Below are positions 8,434 to 17,266 of a stretch of DNA of 64,000 nt, piece after piece (the first letter of the stretch is position 1; each line of letters begins with the position of its first letter). The notes under the pieces were generated by a model. That model saw only the letters and a program-made list of their open reading frames with translations. It made no database searches and had not been told where the DNA came from. The stretch spans positions 1 through 64,000 of the forward strand of contig CAJWLK010000010.1 of assembly GCA_913043255.1 (NCBI GenBank). Reading direction: 5' to 3'. The translations under genes were made by a program, and so were the position numbers. The DNA is from an uncultured Gemmatimonadota bacterium. GTDB lineage: Bacteria > Gemmatimonadota > Gemmatimonadetes > Palauibacterales > Palauibacteraceae.

Positions 8434-10662
8434 GTGAAGAAAGCCACCAAAAAGAAAAGAGAATCACCGGCGCAAGGTTCGGGAGCACGCTCGCTCCTGC
8501 CTAAGGACTTGTTAGCTGTACTTGAAGGTTTCGAGCATGAGCTCGATCTAGAGCTCATCGCCTTGGCGTTCCAGTATAGTCTGGACAAACATGATGGACA
8601 GAAGAGGGCTTCTGGTGAGGACTACGTAACACACTGCGTTGAAGTGGCGAAGATCCTCTCTGAGATTGACCTAGATAGCGTCAGTATTGCAGCCTCGCTT
8701 CTTCACGATGTGGTCGAAGATACCAGTACGACCGTAGACGATATTCGGGTTGAGTTTGGTGGTGAGGTGGCAACGATTGTCGATGGTCTTACGAAGCTTG
8801 CACGCTTTGAATTCGGGTCGATTGCCGAACGGCAAGCAGAGACATATCGAAAACTGCTTTTATCGATGGCACGTGACGCACGGGTCATCCTGATCAAATT
8901 GGCTGATCGACTTCACAATATGCGCACGCTTGAGCATATGCCTGAAGAGTCACGGTTGCGTATCGCACTTGAGACCCGCGAAATCTATGCTCCGTTGGCC
9001 CACCGTTTGGGAGTGGGTCGACTGAAGTGGGAGCTTGAGGACCTTGCCTTCAAGTTTATTGAGCCTAAGGCCTATCGGGATCTAGTGAAGACGGTCAAAT
9101 CAAAACGCCGAGATCGAGAAGCAATGATCCGCGGGATGGTAGAACCACTTCAGAAGGAACTGGAGGAAGCAGATATCCAATGCGAAGTTGCCGGGAGACC
9201 GAAGCACCTTTGGTCTATCTATGGGAAGATGGTCGAACGAGATAAGCCTTTCGAAGAGGTATACGATACCCTTGCCATGCGCGTCATCGTTGAAACGGTG
9301 CGTGATTGCTATCACGCACTTGGTGTGGTGCATAACAAATGGACTCCACTTACGGAACGATTGCACGATTTCATAGCCACACCGAAGTCAAACATGTACC
9401 AAAGTCTCCACACTACAGTTTTTGGGACCGAGGGTGCTCTCTACGAGATCCAAATTCGCACCCGCGACATGCACGGAACGGCTGAGTATGGGATCGCGGC
9501 TCACTGGCGTTATAAGGAGGGGGTTCAAGGGCCCGGCGATGAAGTCGACGAAAAGCTTTCCTGGTTCCGCCAAGTGCTCGAATGGCAGCACGAGACGCGT
9601 GAACCAGAGGAGTTCATGGAGTTTCTCCGAATTGATCTCTTCCAGGATGAGATTTTTGTGTTCACCCCTGCTGGAGATGTAAAACAGTTACCCAAAGGTG
9701 CGACAGCGATCGACTTTGCATTTGCTGTGCACACCGAGATTGGTATGCAGTGTTCAGGTGCAAAAGTGAATGGACGAATCATCCCTCTAAGCAGGCCTCT
9801 CCAAAATGGAGATACTGTTGAAGTGCTGACTTCGGAAACACAGACCCCGAGTCGAGATTGGTTGGGATTCATCCGGACGAGCAAGGCTCGGCATACCGTG
9901 CGACAATGGCTTCGCCAAGAAGAGTATGGGTCTGCTACTCGTCTGGGCCGGGATATCATCAAGCGAGAGTGGAAACGTTACCGGCGCGGCAAGCTTGACG
10001 AGGCCGCGGTACAGAAAGCCGCGCTAGCATTAGGTCACCACAACGTTAATGCGCTCTACGCTTCCGTAGCCCATGGCGATATCAGTCTTACGCGTGTGAC
10101 TCGTGCAATTTTTCCGGATTCTGTGCCAGAGAGGTCCGAGAAATCGCCGAGTCCGTTGAACAAGTTCGTGGACAAGGTTTGGTCTGGTGGGAACAAGGGC
10201 ATTCAGATTCAAGGTCTCGATGACTTGATGGTCCGCTATTCACAGTGCTGTCAGCCTGTACCTGGCGATGATGTGATGGGGTACATAAGCCGAGGGCGAG
10301 GAATTTCGGTCCATCGCACTGATTGCCCAAATGTGCTCCACCTATCAAATGACCCGGAACGGAGGGTTGAAATCGACTGGGGTTCAGATAGGGCTCGCCG
10401 ATTTCTCGTACGGATTCTTATGGAAGGTACGGATCGTCATGGGTTGTTCGCTGACATCGCAAAAGCTGTTACTGAAACGGGGACGAACATCCAATCAGCC
10501 GATATCAAGGCGGTTGAGGGTGGTATGCGAGGTCTCTTCATTATTGAGGTAGAGCACCTTAAGCATCTTCAGAAGGTTACGCGGAAAGTCCAGCGCGTTA
10601 AAGGTGTTATATCGGTTGAGCGTAAAGAGTCTTTTGGAGACAGCCCCCTCACGTTGGAATGA
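8434..10662 (+). CDS. rel: Bifunctional (p)ppGpp synthetase/hydrolase (RelA/SpoT family)
   Basis: 742 residues from GTG 8434, which has GGAG 6 nt upstream. A GTG at 8332 would add residues that do not look like the family. Domain order is that of long RSH enzymes: HD hydrolase with LLHDVVEDT (His91-Asp92, Glu95-Asp96), synthetase (about 230-390, with YQSLHTTV and EIQIRT), TGS (about 405-465), a conserved C-terminal Cys/His segment (YSQCCQPVPGD), and ACT (about 660-735). The intact HD box and the R-D-K charge pattern in KMVERDKPFEE favour a two-way enzyme that makes and degrades (p)ppGpp over a RelA-type synthetase. It is cytoplasmic and ribosome-associated, and controls the stringent response. 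It is the only RSH gene in the window. Confidence 0.93.
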   Translation: MKKATKKKRESPAQGSGARSLLPKDLLAVLEGFEHELDLELIALAFQYSLDKHDGQKRASGEDYVTHCVEVAKILSEIDLDSVSIAASLLHDVVEDTSTTVDDIRVEFGGEVATIVDGLTKLARFEFGSIAERQAETYRKLLLSMARDARVILIKLADRLHNMRTLEHMPEESRLRIALETREIYAPLAHRLGVGRLKWELEDLAFKFIEPKAYRDLVKTVKSKRRDREAMIRGMVEPLQKELEEADIQCEVAGRPKHLWSIYGKMVERDKPFEEVYDTLAMRVIVETVRDCYHALGVVHNKWTPLTERLHDFIATPKSNMYQSLHTTVFGTEGALYEIQIRTRDMHGTAEYGIAAHWRYKEGVQGPGDEVDEKLSWFRQVLEWQHETREPEEFMEFLRIDLFQDEIFVFTPAGDVKQLPKGATAIDFAFAVHTEIGMQCSGAKVNGRIIPLSRPLQNGDTVEVLTSETQTPSRDWLGFIRTSKARHTVRQWLRQEEYGSATRLGRDIIKREWKRYRRGKLDEAAVQKAALALGHHNVNALYASVAHGDISLTRVTRAIFPDSVPERSEKSPSPLNKFVDKVWSGGNKGIQIQGLDDLMVRYSQCCQPVPGDDVMGYISRGRGISVHRTDCPNVLHLSNDPERRVEIDWGSDRARRFLVRILMEGTDRHGLFADIAKAVTETGTNIQSADIKAVEGGMRGLFIIEVEHLKHLQKVTRKVQRVKGVISVERKESFGDSPLTLE

Positions 10663-10766
10663 TTATACAGCTTAGAAATAGCTTTTCAGAGCAAGCGATG
10701 AATCGCCATACTCTCCTGTTGACCAGCCGTACGCCCGACGGTCCGTTTCCGACTACGTGATGATAA

Positions 10767-12815
10767 ATGCCGAGCTTCGATCTACAACTCCCCTTTGAAC
10801 CTACCGGTGACCAACCGAACGCCATCCGCGAGCTCACTGAGGGCCTTTCTCGGGGTGATAAGTGGCAGACGTTATTGGGGGTGACCGGAAGCGGAAAGAC
10901 AGTAACCTTGGCGGCTATGATTGCAGAAGCGGGTCGTCCTGCACTCGTCATGAGCCACAATAAGACGTTGGCAGCCCAACTCTACGGAGAGCTTCGCCAG
11001 TTCTTTCCGCGAAATGCTGTTGAGTATTTCGTCTCGTACTATGACTACTACCAGCCAGAGGCGTACGTTCCCGCGACGGACACATTCATCGAGAAAGACG
11101 CTTCGATAAACGAAGATATTGATCGCTTGCGACTGCGAGCGACTTCGGCCCTGATGGAGCGACGTGACGTCATAGTTGTCGCTTCAGTTTCAGCGATCTA
11201 TGGTCTCGGTGATCCGCGAGGCTATAAAGAACTCATGTTGACTTTGCATGAAGGTCATGAGATCTCTCGCCGGGAAATATTGGCCTCGCTCGTCGCTATA
11301 CAGTACTCGCGGAATGATCTGGATTTGGTGCGATCAACCTTCCGGGTCCGTGGCGACGTTATAGAAGTTCTGCCTGCCTATGAAGAACAAGGTGTCCGAA
11401 TTGAGTTGTTCGGCGATACGATCGAGCGAATCTCTAAGATCGATCCTATAACTGGAGCAACGATCAATCGTCTTTCTGAAACGGCCATCTTCCCAGCTAC
11501 TCACTATGCAACCCTGGGGTCTCAGCTCGAGACTGCCCGTGAGACCATATATATAGAACTAGAGGAGCGGCTGTTAGAGCTCAGGCAAGCAGAAAAATTA
11601 TTGGAGGCTCAACGGCTTGAGCAAAGGACCCGCTTTGATCTTGAGATATTAGCGGAAGTCGGCTTTTGTCCTGGGATTGAAAATTACAGTCGCCATTTGG
11701 ATGGCCGGAAGTCTGGGGAACGATCTTACTGTTTACTCGACTATTTTCCAGAAGATTTTTTAGTGGTTATCGATGAGTCACATGTGTCGATACCCCAGAT
11801 CGGCGGGATGTACGCGGGAGACCAGAGTCGTAAACGGACACTCGTCGACTTCGGTTTTCGTTTGCCTTCGGCACTCGACAATAGGCCTCTATCTTTTGAG
11901 GAGTGGGAAGAGTTGGTGCCCAACGCCATTTTTGTGAGTGCGACTCCTGGTGATTATGAGCTTCGCAAAAGTGGAGGAGTAGTTGTCGAGCAGCTGATCC
12001 GACCCACGGGCCTTTTGGATCCGAAGGTCGAAGTCCGTCCCGTTAAAGGGCAAGTGGACGATTTGCTTGGAGAGATCCATGAGCGAGCCAAGCGAAATGA
12101 GCGTGTTTTGGTGACGACACTTACAAAGCGGATGGCCGAAGACTTATCCGAGTTTCTCGCGGCTCGAGGTGTCCGAGTCCGTTATATGCACTCAGATATT
12201 GCCGTTATCGATCGTGTGAAAATTTTGCGTGACCTGAGGCTCGGAACGTTTGACGTTTTAGTTGGCATCAACTTGCTACGAGAAGGGCTTGATCTTCCGG
12301 AGGTCTCGTTAGTGGCAATTCTTGATGCGGACAAGGAGGGGTTTCTCCGTTCAGATCGGTCACTAGTCCAGACGATTGGGCGTGCCGCACGGAACCTTAA
12401 TGGTGCTGCCGTGCTATACGCTGATCGGATAACGGACTCCATGCAGCGTGCCATTACTGAAACGGGACGTCGACGGGAGGTGCAGGCTGATTACAATCGC
12501 GAACATGACATTGAGCCACGATCTATTGTGAAGTCAGTGTCCGAGATTCGCTTCACAACCACAGTAGCGGATGCTCGCGAATCCCAACCGGCCGTCCGTG
12601 AGAAACAAGAATCGTACCAAGAGCTTTCTGTTGAGGAGATGATTGAGGTGCTCGAACGAGATATGCGGAAGGCTGCTGCTGCCCTAAATTTTGAGGTTGC
12701 GGCCCGACTCAGGGACGAACTATTCGAGATTAAGGCTAAAAGTGAGGGTGGAAGGGCTTGGCCACGGCAATCTTCTTACTCACAACGTGATCCGACTGGG
12801 CCTACGTCTGAATGA
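10767..12815 (+). CDS. uvrB: Excinuclease ABC subunit B
   Basis: 682 residues, close to the usual 660-680. UvrB is the damage-verifying helicase-like subunit of nucleotide excision repair: it is loaded by UvrA and recruits UvrC. Seen in sequence: Walker A GVTGSGKT (about 39-46), the beta-hairpin that locks the strand ([12 protein letters not shown], about 92-103), helicase motif II as VVIDESH, helicase motif VI as QTIGRAARN, and a C-terminal UVR domain ([15 protein letters not shown]) that binds UvrC. The start ATG begins [17 protein letters not shown], the standard N-terminus. The gene ends in ATGA shared with tsaE, so it heads a four-gene coupled run. No SOS operator was seen in the 104 nt upstream. 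Confidence 0.97.
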   Translation: MPSFDLQLPFEPTGDQPNAIRELTEGLSRGDKWQTLLGVTGSGKTVTLAAMIAEAGRPALVMSHNKTLAAQLYGELRQFFPRNAVEYFVSYYDYYQPEAYVPATDTFIEKDASINEDIDRLRLRATSALMERRDVIVVASVSAIYGLGDPRGYKELMLTLHEGHEISRREILASLVAIQYSRNDLDLVRSTFRVRGDVIEVLPAYEEQGVRIELFGDTIERISKIDPITGATINRLSETAIFPATHYATLGSQLETARETIYIELEERLLELRQAEKLLEAQRLEQRTRFDLEILAEVGFCPGIENYSRHLDGRKSGERSYCLLDYFPEDFLVVIDESHVSIPQIGGMYAGDQSRKRTLVDFGFRLPSALDNRPLSFEEWEELVPNAIFVSATPGDYELRKSGGVVVEQLIRPTGLLDPKVEVRPVKGQVDDLLGEIHERAKRNERVLVTTLTKRMAEDLSEFLAARGVRVRYMHSDIAVIDRVKILRDLRLGTFDVLVGINLLREGLDLPEVSLVAILDADKEGFLRSDRSLVQTIGRAARNLNGAAVLYADRITDSMQRAITETGRRREVQADYNREHDIEPRSIVKSVSEIRFTTTVADARESQPAVREKQESYQELSVEEMIEVLERDMRKAAAALNFEVAARLRDELFEIKAKSEGGRAWPRQSSYSQRDPTGPTSE

Positions 12816-13291
12816 CACGAATTCAGCTCGACGAGGGTGCGCTTCGGCAATGGGGTCAAGTACTTGGCGCTGTTGCCGCACGTGATTCGGTGTTCGTGGC
12901 ACTCTTTGGTGCTTTAGGATCAGGAAAGACAACTCTCGTGCAGGCAGCCTGCGAAGGTGCTGGAGTGTCTATGAATGTCACGAGCCCGACATACACCTTG
13001 GTTCACTGGTATTGCGGCAAACACGGTCCGATTGCTCACGCAGATTTATATAGGATCAATAGTACCGCAGACTTGTTTCTGCTAGATTGGGACGAGCTTG
13101 AGTCGGGGAGAGCGACAGTGTTTGTGGAGTGGGCGGATCGGGCCTCTGATGAACTTCCACCAGATCGTTGGGAATTGTGGTTTGAGGTGGTTTTAGGAGG
13201 TGAGGCTCGAGTGGTCGAAGCCAAGTCACTTGGAACTGCTCCGCCGATCCCAGCCCTCGAGGCGTATGCGCGAACGAGAAGGTCATCCTGA
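12812..13291 (+). CDS. tsaE: tRNA threonylcarbamoyladenosine biosynthesis ATPase TsaE
   Basis: 159 residues. A P-loop ATPase that works with TsaB and TsaD to place t6A at position 37 of ANN-decoding tRNAs. Walker A is [13 protein letters not shown] (about 32-44), the switch-like stretch is [12 protein letters not shown], and the characteristic IAHADLYR and VFVEWADR follow. It starts by ATGA overlap on uvrB and ends in TGATG with tsaB. The genetic neighbour tsaB supports the assignment. tsaD is not in this window, so the pathway is split. Confidence 0.93.
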   Translation: MTRIQLDEGALRQWGQVLGAVAARDSVFVALFGALGSGKTTLVQAACEGAGVSMNVTSPTYTLVHWYCGKHGPIAHADLYRINSTADLFLLDWDELESGRATVFVEWADRASDELPPDRWELWFEVVLGGEARVVEAKSLGTAPPIPALEAYARTRRSS

Positions 13292-13965
13292 TGTTGACCC
13301 TGGCTTTTGATACGAGCACCACGATTGGGAGTGTCGCATTGGGGCGAGGTGATGAGGTTCTCGGTGCATCAAATCTCCCTCTCGGGGTAGGGTATTCCGA
13401 AACAATTCTTAAGGAAGTGTCAAGACTGCTTTCCGGGGCAAACCTCCAACCTAGAGATATCGATCGGTTGGTTGTTGGCTCGGGCCCAGGCTCTTTCACT
13501 GGAGTCCGAATTGCTGCTTCACTTGCTAAGGGTTGGTGTCACAGGCGTGACGTGCCCCTCTACGCGTATTCGAGTCTGCGTGCAGTAGCAGCAACGGTAG
13601 AGCATCCATGCGTATGCGTTCTGTTCGATGCGCGCCGCGGTGAAGTGTACGCAGAGGCCTACGATGATGGTCCGTTTTCGGGGCCGGTCTTAGGTCCGCT
13701 GGTCTGTCCTGTCGAACTTGTCCTATCACAACTTGACCCGACCATGGTATGGGTGTTTGCTGGTGAAGGATCATTGAAGCATCGGGATCAGATTGAAGCT
13801 AGCGGAGCTAAAGTGCTGTCGGGCGATTTGAAGCTGCCACCCGCAGCGGCCCTTTTGTGGCTCGCAGAACGGCTCCCTGAAGGATGCTTGGAGGATCTCG
13901 ATGCATGGGAGCCGAATTATCTGCGCGCTTCGGGCGCTGAACGCGAGCGTGACCGGAATGCGTAA
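13291..13965 (+). CDS. tsaB: tRNA threonylcarbamoyladenosine biosynthesis protein TsaB
   Basis: 224 residues. TsaB is an ASKHA-fold, catalytically inactive paralogue of TsaD that scaffolds the t6A complex. The N-terminal strand LAFDTSTTIGSVAL and the diagnostic VVGSGPGSFTGVRIAAS (about 61-77) are present. The C-terminal half is more divergent, as usual. The start ATG shares one base with the tsaE stop, and the end overlaps the rimI start by 8 nt, so tsaE-tsaB-rimI should be translated together. Confidence 0.93.
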   Translation: MLTLAFDTSTTIGSVALGRGDEVLGASNLPLGVGYSETILKEVSRLLSGANLQPRDIDRLVVGSGPGSFTGVRIAASLAKGWCHRRDVPLYAYSSLRAVAATVEHPCVCVLFDARRGEVYAEAYDDGPFSGPVLGPLVCPVELVLSQLDPTMVWVFAGEGSLKHRDQIEASGAKVLSGDLKLPPAAALLWLAERLPEGCLEDLDAWEPNYLRASGAERERDRNA

Positions 13966-14464
13966 ACGGAAGCTCGATACGGACCCAACATCAGTAGCGA
14001 TTCATACACAGAATAGCGGTGTCCAAATTCGATGCATGATCAAAGAAGACCTTTCGACTGTGACGGTGATTGAAGAAGAATCCTTCTCCACCCCATGGAC
14101 CCGAAGCACCTTCCTTAGCCTATTGAAACAACCCTCCGCATGCTTGTTTTCAGCTGTTGATAGTAACGAGTGTATTATAGGGTATGCTGCGGTTTGGTTC
14201 GTTGGCGATGAAGGTGAACTTGGTGATTTGGCTGTCGATAAAAGAGTCCGTCGAAACGGCGTAGGTTCGTTGCTTCTTCATGCAGTGGTCGAAGAAGGGC
14301 GTAAGCGTGCTCTCCACCGGTTGTTTCTAGAAGTGCGCGAATCCAACGATGGTGCACAGAGCCTCTATAGTCGACATGGCTTTGAAATTGTAGGCTCTCG
14401 TCGAAACTACTACACGAACCCGGTAGAAGATGCGGTTCTGATGCAATTTTTGCTGATTCGTTGA
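13958..14464 (+). CDS. rimI: Ribosomal protein S18-type N-alpha-acetyltransferase (RimI-like)
   Basis: 168 residues from ATG 13958; the reading frame continues upstream inside tsaB, but this start gives the shorter, family-like overlap of 8 nt. GNAT fold: acetyl-CoA loop VDKRVRRNGVGSLLL (R-x-x-G-x-G/A), the preceding strand GELGDLAV, then LFLEVRESNDGAQSLY and HGFEIVGSRRNYY, where the terminal Tyr pair is typical of RimI. It probably acetylates the N-terminus of S18 or other proteins. The first 22 residues (KRKLDTDPTSVAIHTQ) are an extra, polar leader. Position beside tsaE and tsaB is the common bacterial arrangement. Confidence 0.88.
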   Translation: MRKRKLDTDPTSVAIHTQNSGVQIRCMIKEDLSTVTVIEEESFSTPWTRSTFLSLLKQPSACLFSAVDSNECIIGYAAVWFVGDEGELGDLAVDKRVRRNGVGSLLLHAVVEEGRKRALHRLFLEVRESNDGAQSLYSRHGFEIVGSRRNYYTNPVEDAVLMQFLLIR

Positions 14465-14533
14465 CCCTCCCAAGGAGCTTATCTATGTTCGATATTCTAT
14501 GTTGTAAAGCCCCATTCGAAGGCGAGGAAGGCA

Positions 14534-14971
14534 ATGTCACGTAGTCTGAATAAGGCCATACTCATTGGCAATCTCGGAGCGGATCCCGAGATTCGATCTA
14601 CAAATTCTGGGACGCGGGTTGCAACTTTGTCGATTGCGACGAGCCGCCGGTGGACCAATCGTTCGTCTGGTCAGCAAGAAGAGAAGACGGAGTGGCATAG
14701 GGTCGTATGCTGGGACAAGCTGGCTGATATTATCGAACGGTACGTAAAAAAAGGGGATCGGGTTTATATTGAAGGACAGATTGAATATCGCAAGTATGAG
14801 GATAGAGATGGTGTGACGAAGTGGTCGACCGAGATTCGCGCCCGAGAGTTAATCATGCTAGGCGGTAGTGGTCGCGACACTTACACCGATGCTCCTTCAA
14901 TGTCTGAGGGACCAGAAGATTCAGAGTTTTCGAATCAGGCTGTGGCAGGAGAAGACGATCTCCCATTCTGA
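14534..14971 (+). CDS. ssb: Single-stranded DNA-binding protein
   Basis: 145 residues. An OB fold begins at SLNKAILIGNLGADPEIR, with the ssDNA-contacting WHRVVCWDKLADI and VYIEGQIEYRKYEDRDG, and ends in a disordered acidic tail and the protein-docking tip DDLPF. Length is short of the E. coli protein (178) because the linker (about 112-138) is brief. The ATG follows AGGAAGG closely. It binds unwound DNA in replication and repair. A gap of 69 nt separates it from rimI, and the next gene begins about 57 nt later, so it may be read with the preceding cluster. Confidence 0.95.
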   Translation: MSRSLNKAILIGNLGADPEIRSTNSGTRVATLSIATSRRWTNRSSGQQEEKTEWHRVVCWDKLADIIERYVKKGDRVYIEGQIEYRKYEDRDGVTKWSTEIRARELIMLGGSGRDTYTDAPSMSEGPEDSEFSNQAVAGEDDLPF

Positions 14972-15028
14972 TTTTCGAAGCGATCGTTGTTCTACTCTGG
15001 AACCATAGTTGAGGAGGCACAACCTGAA

Positions 15029-15850
15029 GTGATGGTGATCCGACTCTTCATTACGGCTGCAGTCGTCGGATATCTAATCTCGTGGATCCATCAGCTCTTG
15101 GGTTTTCGAGGAAGAGGCGATTCGCATCGCTCTCGGTCGCTTTTCTGGGGGATTGGCGCAGCGGTGCTGCATGCGACAGCGTTGGCGGTCTTTTGGGTCA
15201 CGTTCCAGTCACCCCCTCTAGTTGGTTTTGGGCCGGCGGCCGCAACTTTGGCGATGGCGCTGGTGGTTGGTCTTTTCTTAGTAGCCCGGACATCCGATCG
15301 GTCGTCAGCGGGCTTGTTGGTTTTGCCTCTTGTCCTCGTTTTTCTGGCCGCGAGCGCATGGGTTGGCCCCGTGCCGGCTCAACCTACAAGTGAACTTCAT
15401 GGCTCATGGTTAGTCGCCCACGTCGTCTCCGTTCTTGCGGGCTATGCTAGTCTCTTATTGGGATCTGTTGCTGCGGCGATGTATTGGCTCCAGTTTCGCG
15501 CGCTGAAACAAAAGGAGTTTGGCAACGTGTTTCGCTATTTCCCTTCGCTTGAGAGCCTTGATCGTATGAATCGAATTGGGTTGGGAGTAGGCCTCTCCGT
15601 TCTCGCGATCGGGCTTTTGGCGGGTTGGAGCTTGACGCTGACCTATGGAAGAGGGTTGGCGTTTGGGGATCCAGATGTGGGTTTTGGTCTTCTAACATGG
15701 ACGGCCTACGCGGTAGCACTTGGGGTCCGATGGTATTCTGGTGGGTTCGGCCCTCGCGCCGCTCGCGTTTCGATGATGGCTTTTCTTGCGAGCGCCACTG
15801 GGTTTCTCGCGCTCCGTAGTATGGGGCCGACCACAGAGTTTTTTTTGTGA
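15029..15850 (+). CDS. hemX: HemX/CcsA-family integral membrane protein preceding hemA
   Basis: About 273 residues with seven to eight hydrophobic helices (first VIRLFITAAVVGYLISWI, last ARVSMMAFLASATGFLAL). It belongs to the cytochrome c assembly (CcsA/HemX) superfamily by helix layout and the HGSWLVAHVVSVLAGYASLL segment. The tryptophan-rich haem-handling WWD motif of true CcsA is absent. That, plus the position directly before hemA, favours HemX, which in Bacillus lowers the amount of glutamyl-tRNA reductase. The start is uncertain: GTG 15029 or ATG 15032 lie 11-14 nt after GAGGAGG; the open frame reaches 14987. The 3' end is a run of eight Ts that overlaps the hemA start (GTGA). Confidence 0.78.
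   Translation: MMVIRLFITAAVVGYLISWIHQLLGFRGRGDSHRSRSLFWGIGAAVLHATALAVFWVTFQSPPLVGFGPAAATLAMALVVGLFLVARTSDRSSAGLLVLPLVLVFLAASAWVGPVPAQPTSELHGSWLVAHVVSVLAGYASLLLGSVAAAMYWLQFRALKQKEFGNVFRYFPSLESLDRMNRIGLGVGLSVLAIGLLAGWSLTLTYGRGLAFGDPDVGFGLLTWTAYAVALGVRWYSGGFGPRAARVSMMAFLASATGFLALRSMGPTTEFFL
15839..15850 (+). other. T8 slippery heptamer at the hemX/hemA overlap
   Basis: Eight Ts (15839-15846) end hemX as GAG TTT TTT TTG TGA. The heptamer T TTT TTG has the X-XXY-YYZ form of -1 frameshift sites. A one-base backward slip would bypass the hemX stop and continue exactly in the hemA frame. A weak 5-bp stem CCAAA/TTTGG (15854-15858 with 15873-15877) starts 7 nt after the heptamer. Only the sequence arrangement is seen; frameshifting is inference. 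Confidence 0.35.
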
Positions 15851-17193
15851 GCCCCAAAGTGTCGGGTACAGTTTTGGCTAGTGGGTCAGTGCGGGCTTCG
15901 TTACTAATGGTGGGAACGAACCACCGAGCCGCGCCTATTGAGGTGCGCGAGCAGTTTGCGCTGAGCGGCGAACGATTGTCGGAGTGGGTCGATCGACTGG
16001 TTGAACAGTCGGGCGTATCAGAATGCGTTGTTCTTTCCACATGTCACCGCACGGAGTGCTATGTGACAGGAACCGATCCTGTTTTACTTGAACACGTCGT
16101 TCGAGAGAGGCTGTGTGCGGCGACGCGGATCGGTGAAGAGGCTGATCAGTATCTTCAAGTCGTCCCAGGACTGGAAGCGGCTCGCCACTTATTCCGTGTC
16201 GCCAGCGGCCTTGATTCCCTCATCATTGGCGAACCACAAATTCAAGGACAGGTTAGTTCGGCGTATCATGCTGGTGATGCCCGAACGCTTGGTCCAGTGC
16301 TGCACCGTCTCTTTCAATCAGCGCTTGCAGCTGGTGGAAGAGTGCGTTCAACGACAGCGGTTTCCCAAGGTGCCGCGTCCATACCGTCAGCAGCTATTGC
16401 CTTGGCACGCAAGGTGTTTGGAGCGCTCGAAAGCCGAACGGTACTTGTGTTGGGAACTGGGGAAATGGGTCAGTTGACAATGAAGTGTCTGCGTTCTGAG
16501 GGGGTCCGCCGGATTTATGTGTCAAGCAGAAACCCCGCTCGGGCTGAGCGAGTAGGTGGCTCGGTGGACGGGATCCCTCTGGGCCGTACCGAAGCGTTGA
16601 GCCGTCTAGTTGATATGGACCTTGTGGTTACGTGTACTGATTCCGATGCGGCATTTGTCCATCCGTACCATGCTCACGGCAGGGCCTTAGAAGGCTCTCC
16701 CCTGGTGATTCTTGATATTGCCCTTCCACGTAATGTGGATCCGACGGTCACCAAAGTACCTGATCTTTTCTTGTACAACGTGGATGATCTGCAACGTGTA
16801 GTCGATCAAACACAAGTGGCGCGTACGGTCGAACGAGAGAGGGCGGAAGCGATCATTGGAAGGCACGTGGAGCGGTATTGGAATTGGTACCGGAGTCGCG
16901 AAGCGGGACCAACTATCCGCCAGATGAGAGATGTTGCCTTTGCTCTCGTTGAACGATCATTTTCTGAATCACATCCGCATGGACCGCGAGATATGGATGT
17001 TGAAGAGGAAGTGCGCTTGGCAAGTAGGGCATCGCTCAACAAGATTCTGCACAGCCTAACACAAGCCACGCGCTGGTTAGCGGAGCAACCTGACGGTCAA
17101 GCATGTTTGAGTAGTTTGGAGCCGCTGCTTTCACCCTTTGCTGTGTCAAGCAAAGTGACGGCTCGCGGGATCGTAGACAGTCGTCTAGGGTAA
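15847..17193 (+). CDS. hemA: Glutamyl-tRNA reductase
   Basis: 448 residues. It reduces glutamyl-tRNA(Glu) to glutamate-1-semialdehyde with NADPH, the first committed step of C5 tetrapyrrole synthesis. The catalytic cysteine is Cys66 in STCHRTECY. Also visible are the N-terminal MVGTNHRAAPIEVRE, the conserved GLDSLIIGEPQIQGQV, the NADPH-binding VLVLGTGEMGQLT and the C-terminal dimerisation helices. The GTG start overlaps the hemX stop by 4 nt. It gives about 16 residues more than usual, so a later start (GTG 15889) is possible. The partner hemL is at 40.1 kb. hemB, hemC and hemD are not next to it, unlike many bacteria. Confidence 0.95.
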   Translation: MSPKVSGTVLASGSVRASLLMVGTNHRAAPIEVREQFALSGERLSEWVDRLVEQSGVSECVVLSTCHRTECYVTGTDPVLLEHVVRERLCAATRIGEEADQYLQVVPGLEAARHLFRVASGLDSLIIGEPQIQGQVSSAYHAGDARTLGPVLHRLFQSALAAGGRVRSTTAVSQGAASIPSAAIALARKVFGALESRTVLVLGTGEMGQLTMKCLRSEGVRRIYVSSRNPARAERVGGSVDGIPLGRTEALSRLVDMDLVVTCTDSDAAFVHPYHAHGRALEGSPLVILDIALPRNVDPTVTKVPDLFLYNVDDLQRVVDQTQVARTVERERAEAIIGRHVERYWNWYRSREAGPTIRQMRDVAFALVERSFSESHPHGPRDMDVEEEVRLASRASLNKILHSLTQATRWLAEQPDGQACLSSLEPLLSPFAVSSKVTARGIVDSRLG

Positions 17194-17211
17194 GAGAGAC
17201 TATTCAAAGAC

Positions 17212-17232
17212 CATCTCGTTTTAGACGGGATG
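17212..17232 (+). other. 8-bp hairpin between hemA and the epimerase gene
   Basis: CATCTCGT (17212-17219) pairs with ACGGGATG (17225-17232) with one G-T pair and a 5-nt loop. No T tract follows, so it is not a classical intrinsic terminator. It may be a processing or mRNA-stability element in the 73-nt gap. Confidence 0.4.
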
Positions 17233-17266
17233 TCTAGGGCGGGGAAGTGGAACGAGGAGGGAGCGA

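Noticed and set aside
10663-10766. Terminator between rel and uvrB
   Set aside because: Only a 4-bp AGCT stem with a short T run is present, too weak to call.
15029-15850. True cytochrome c maturation protein CcsA
   Set aside because: No tryptophan-rich haem-binding motif and no other cytochrome assembly gene nearby; HemX fits the context better.
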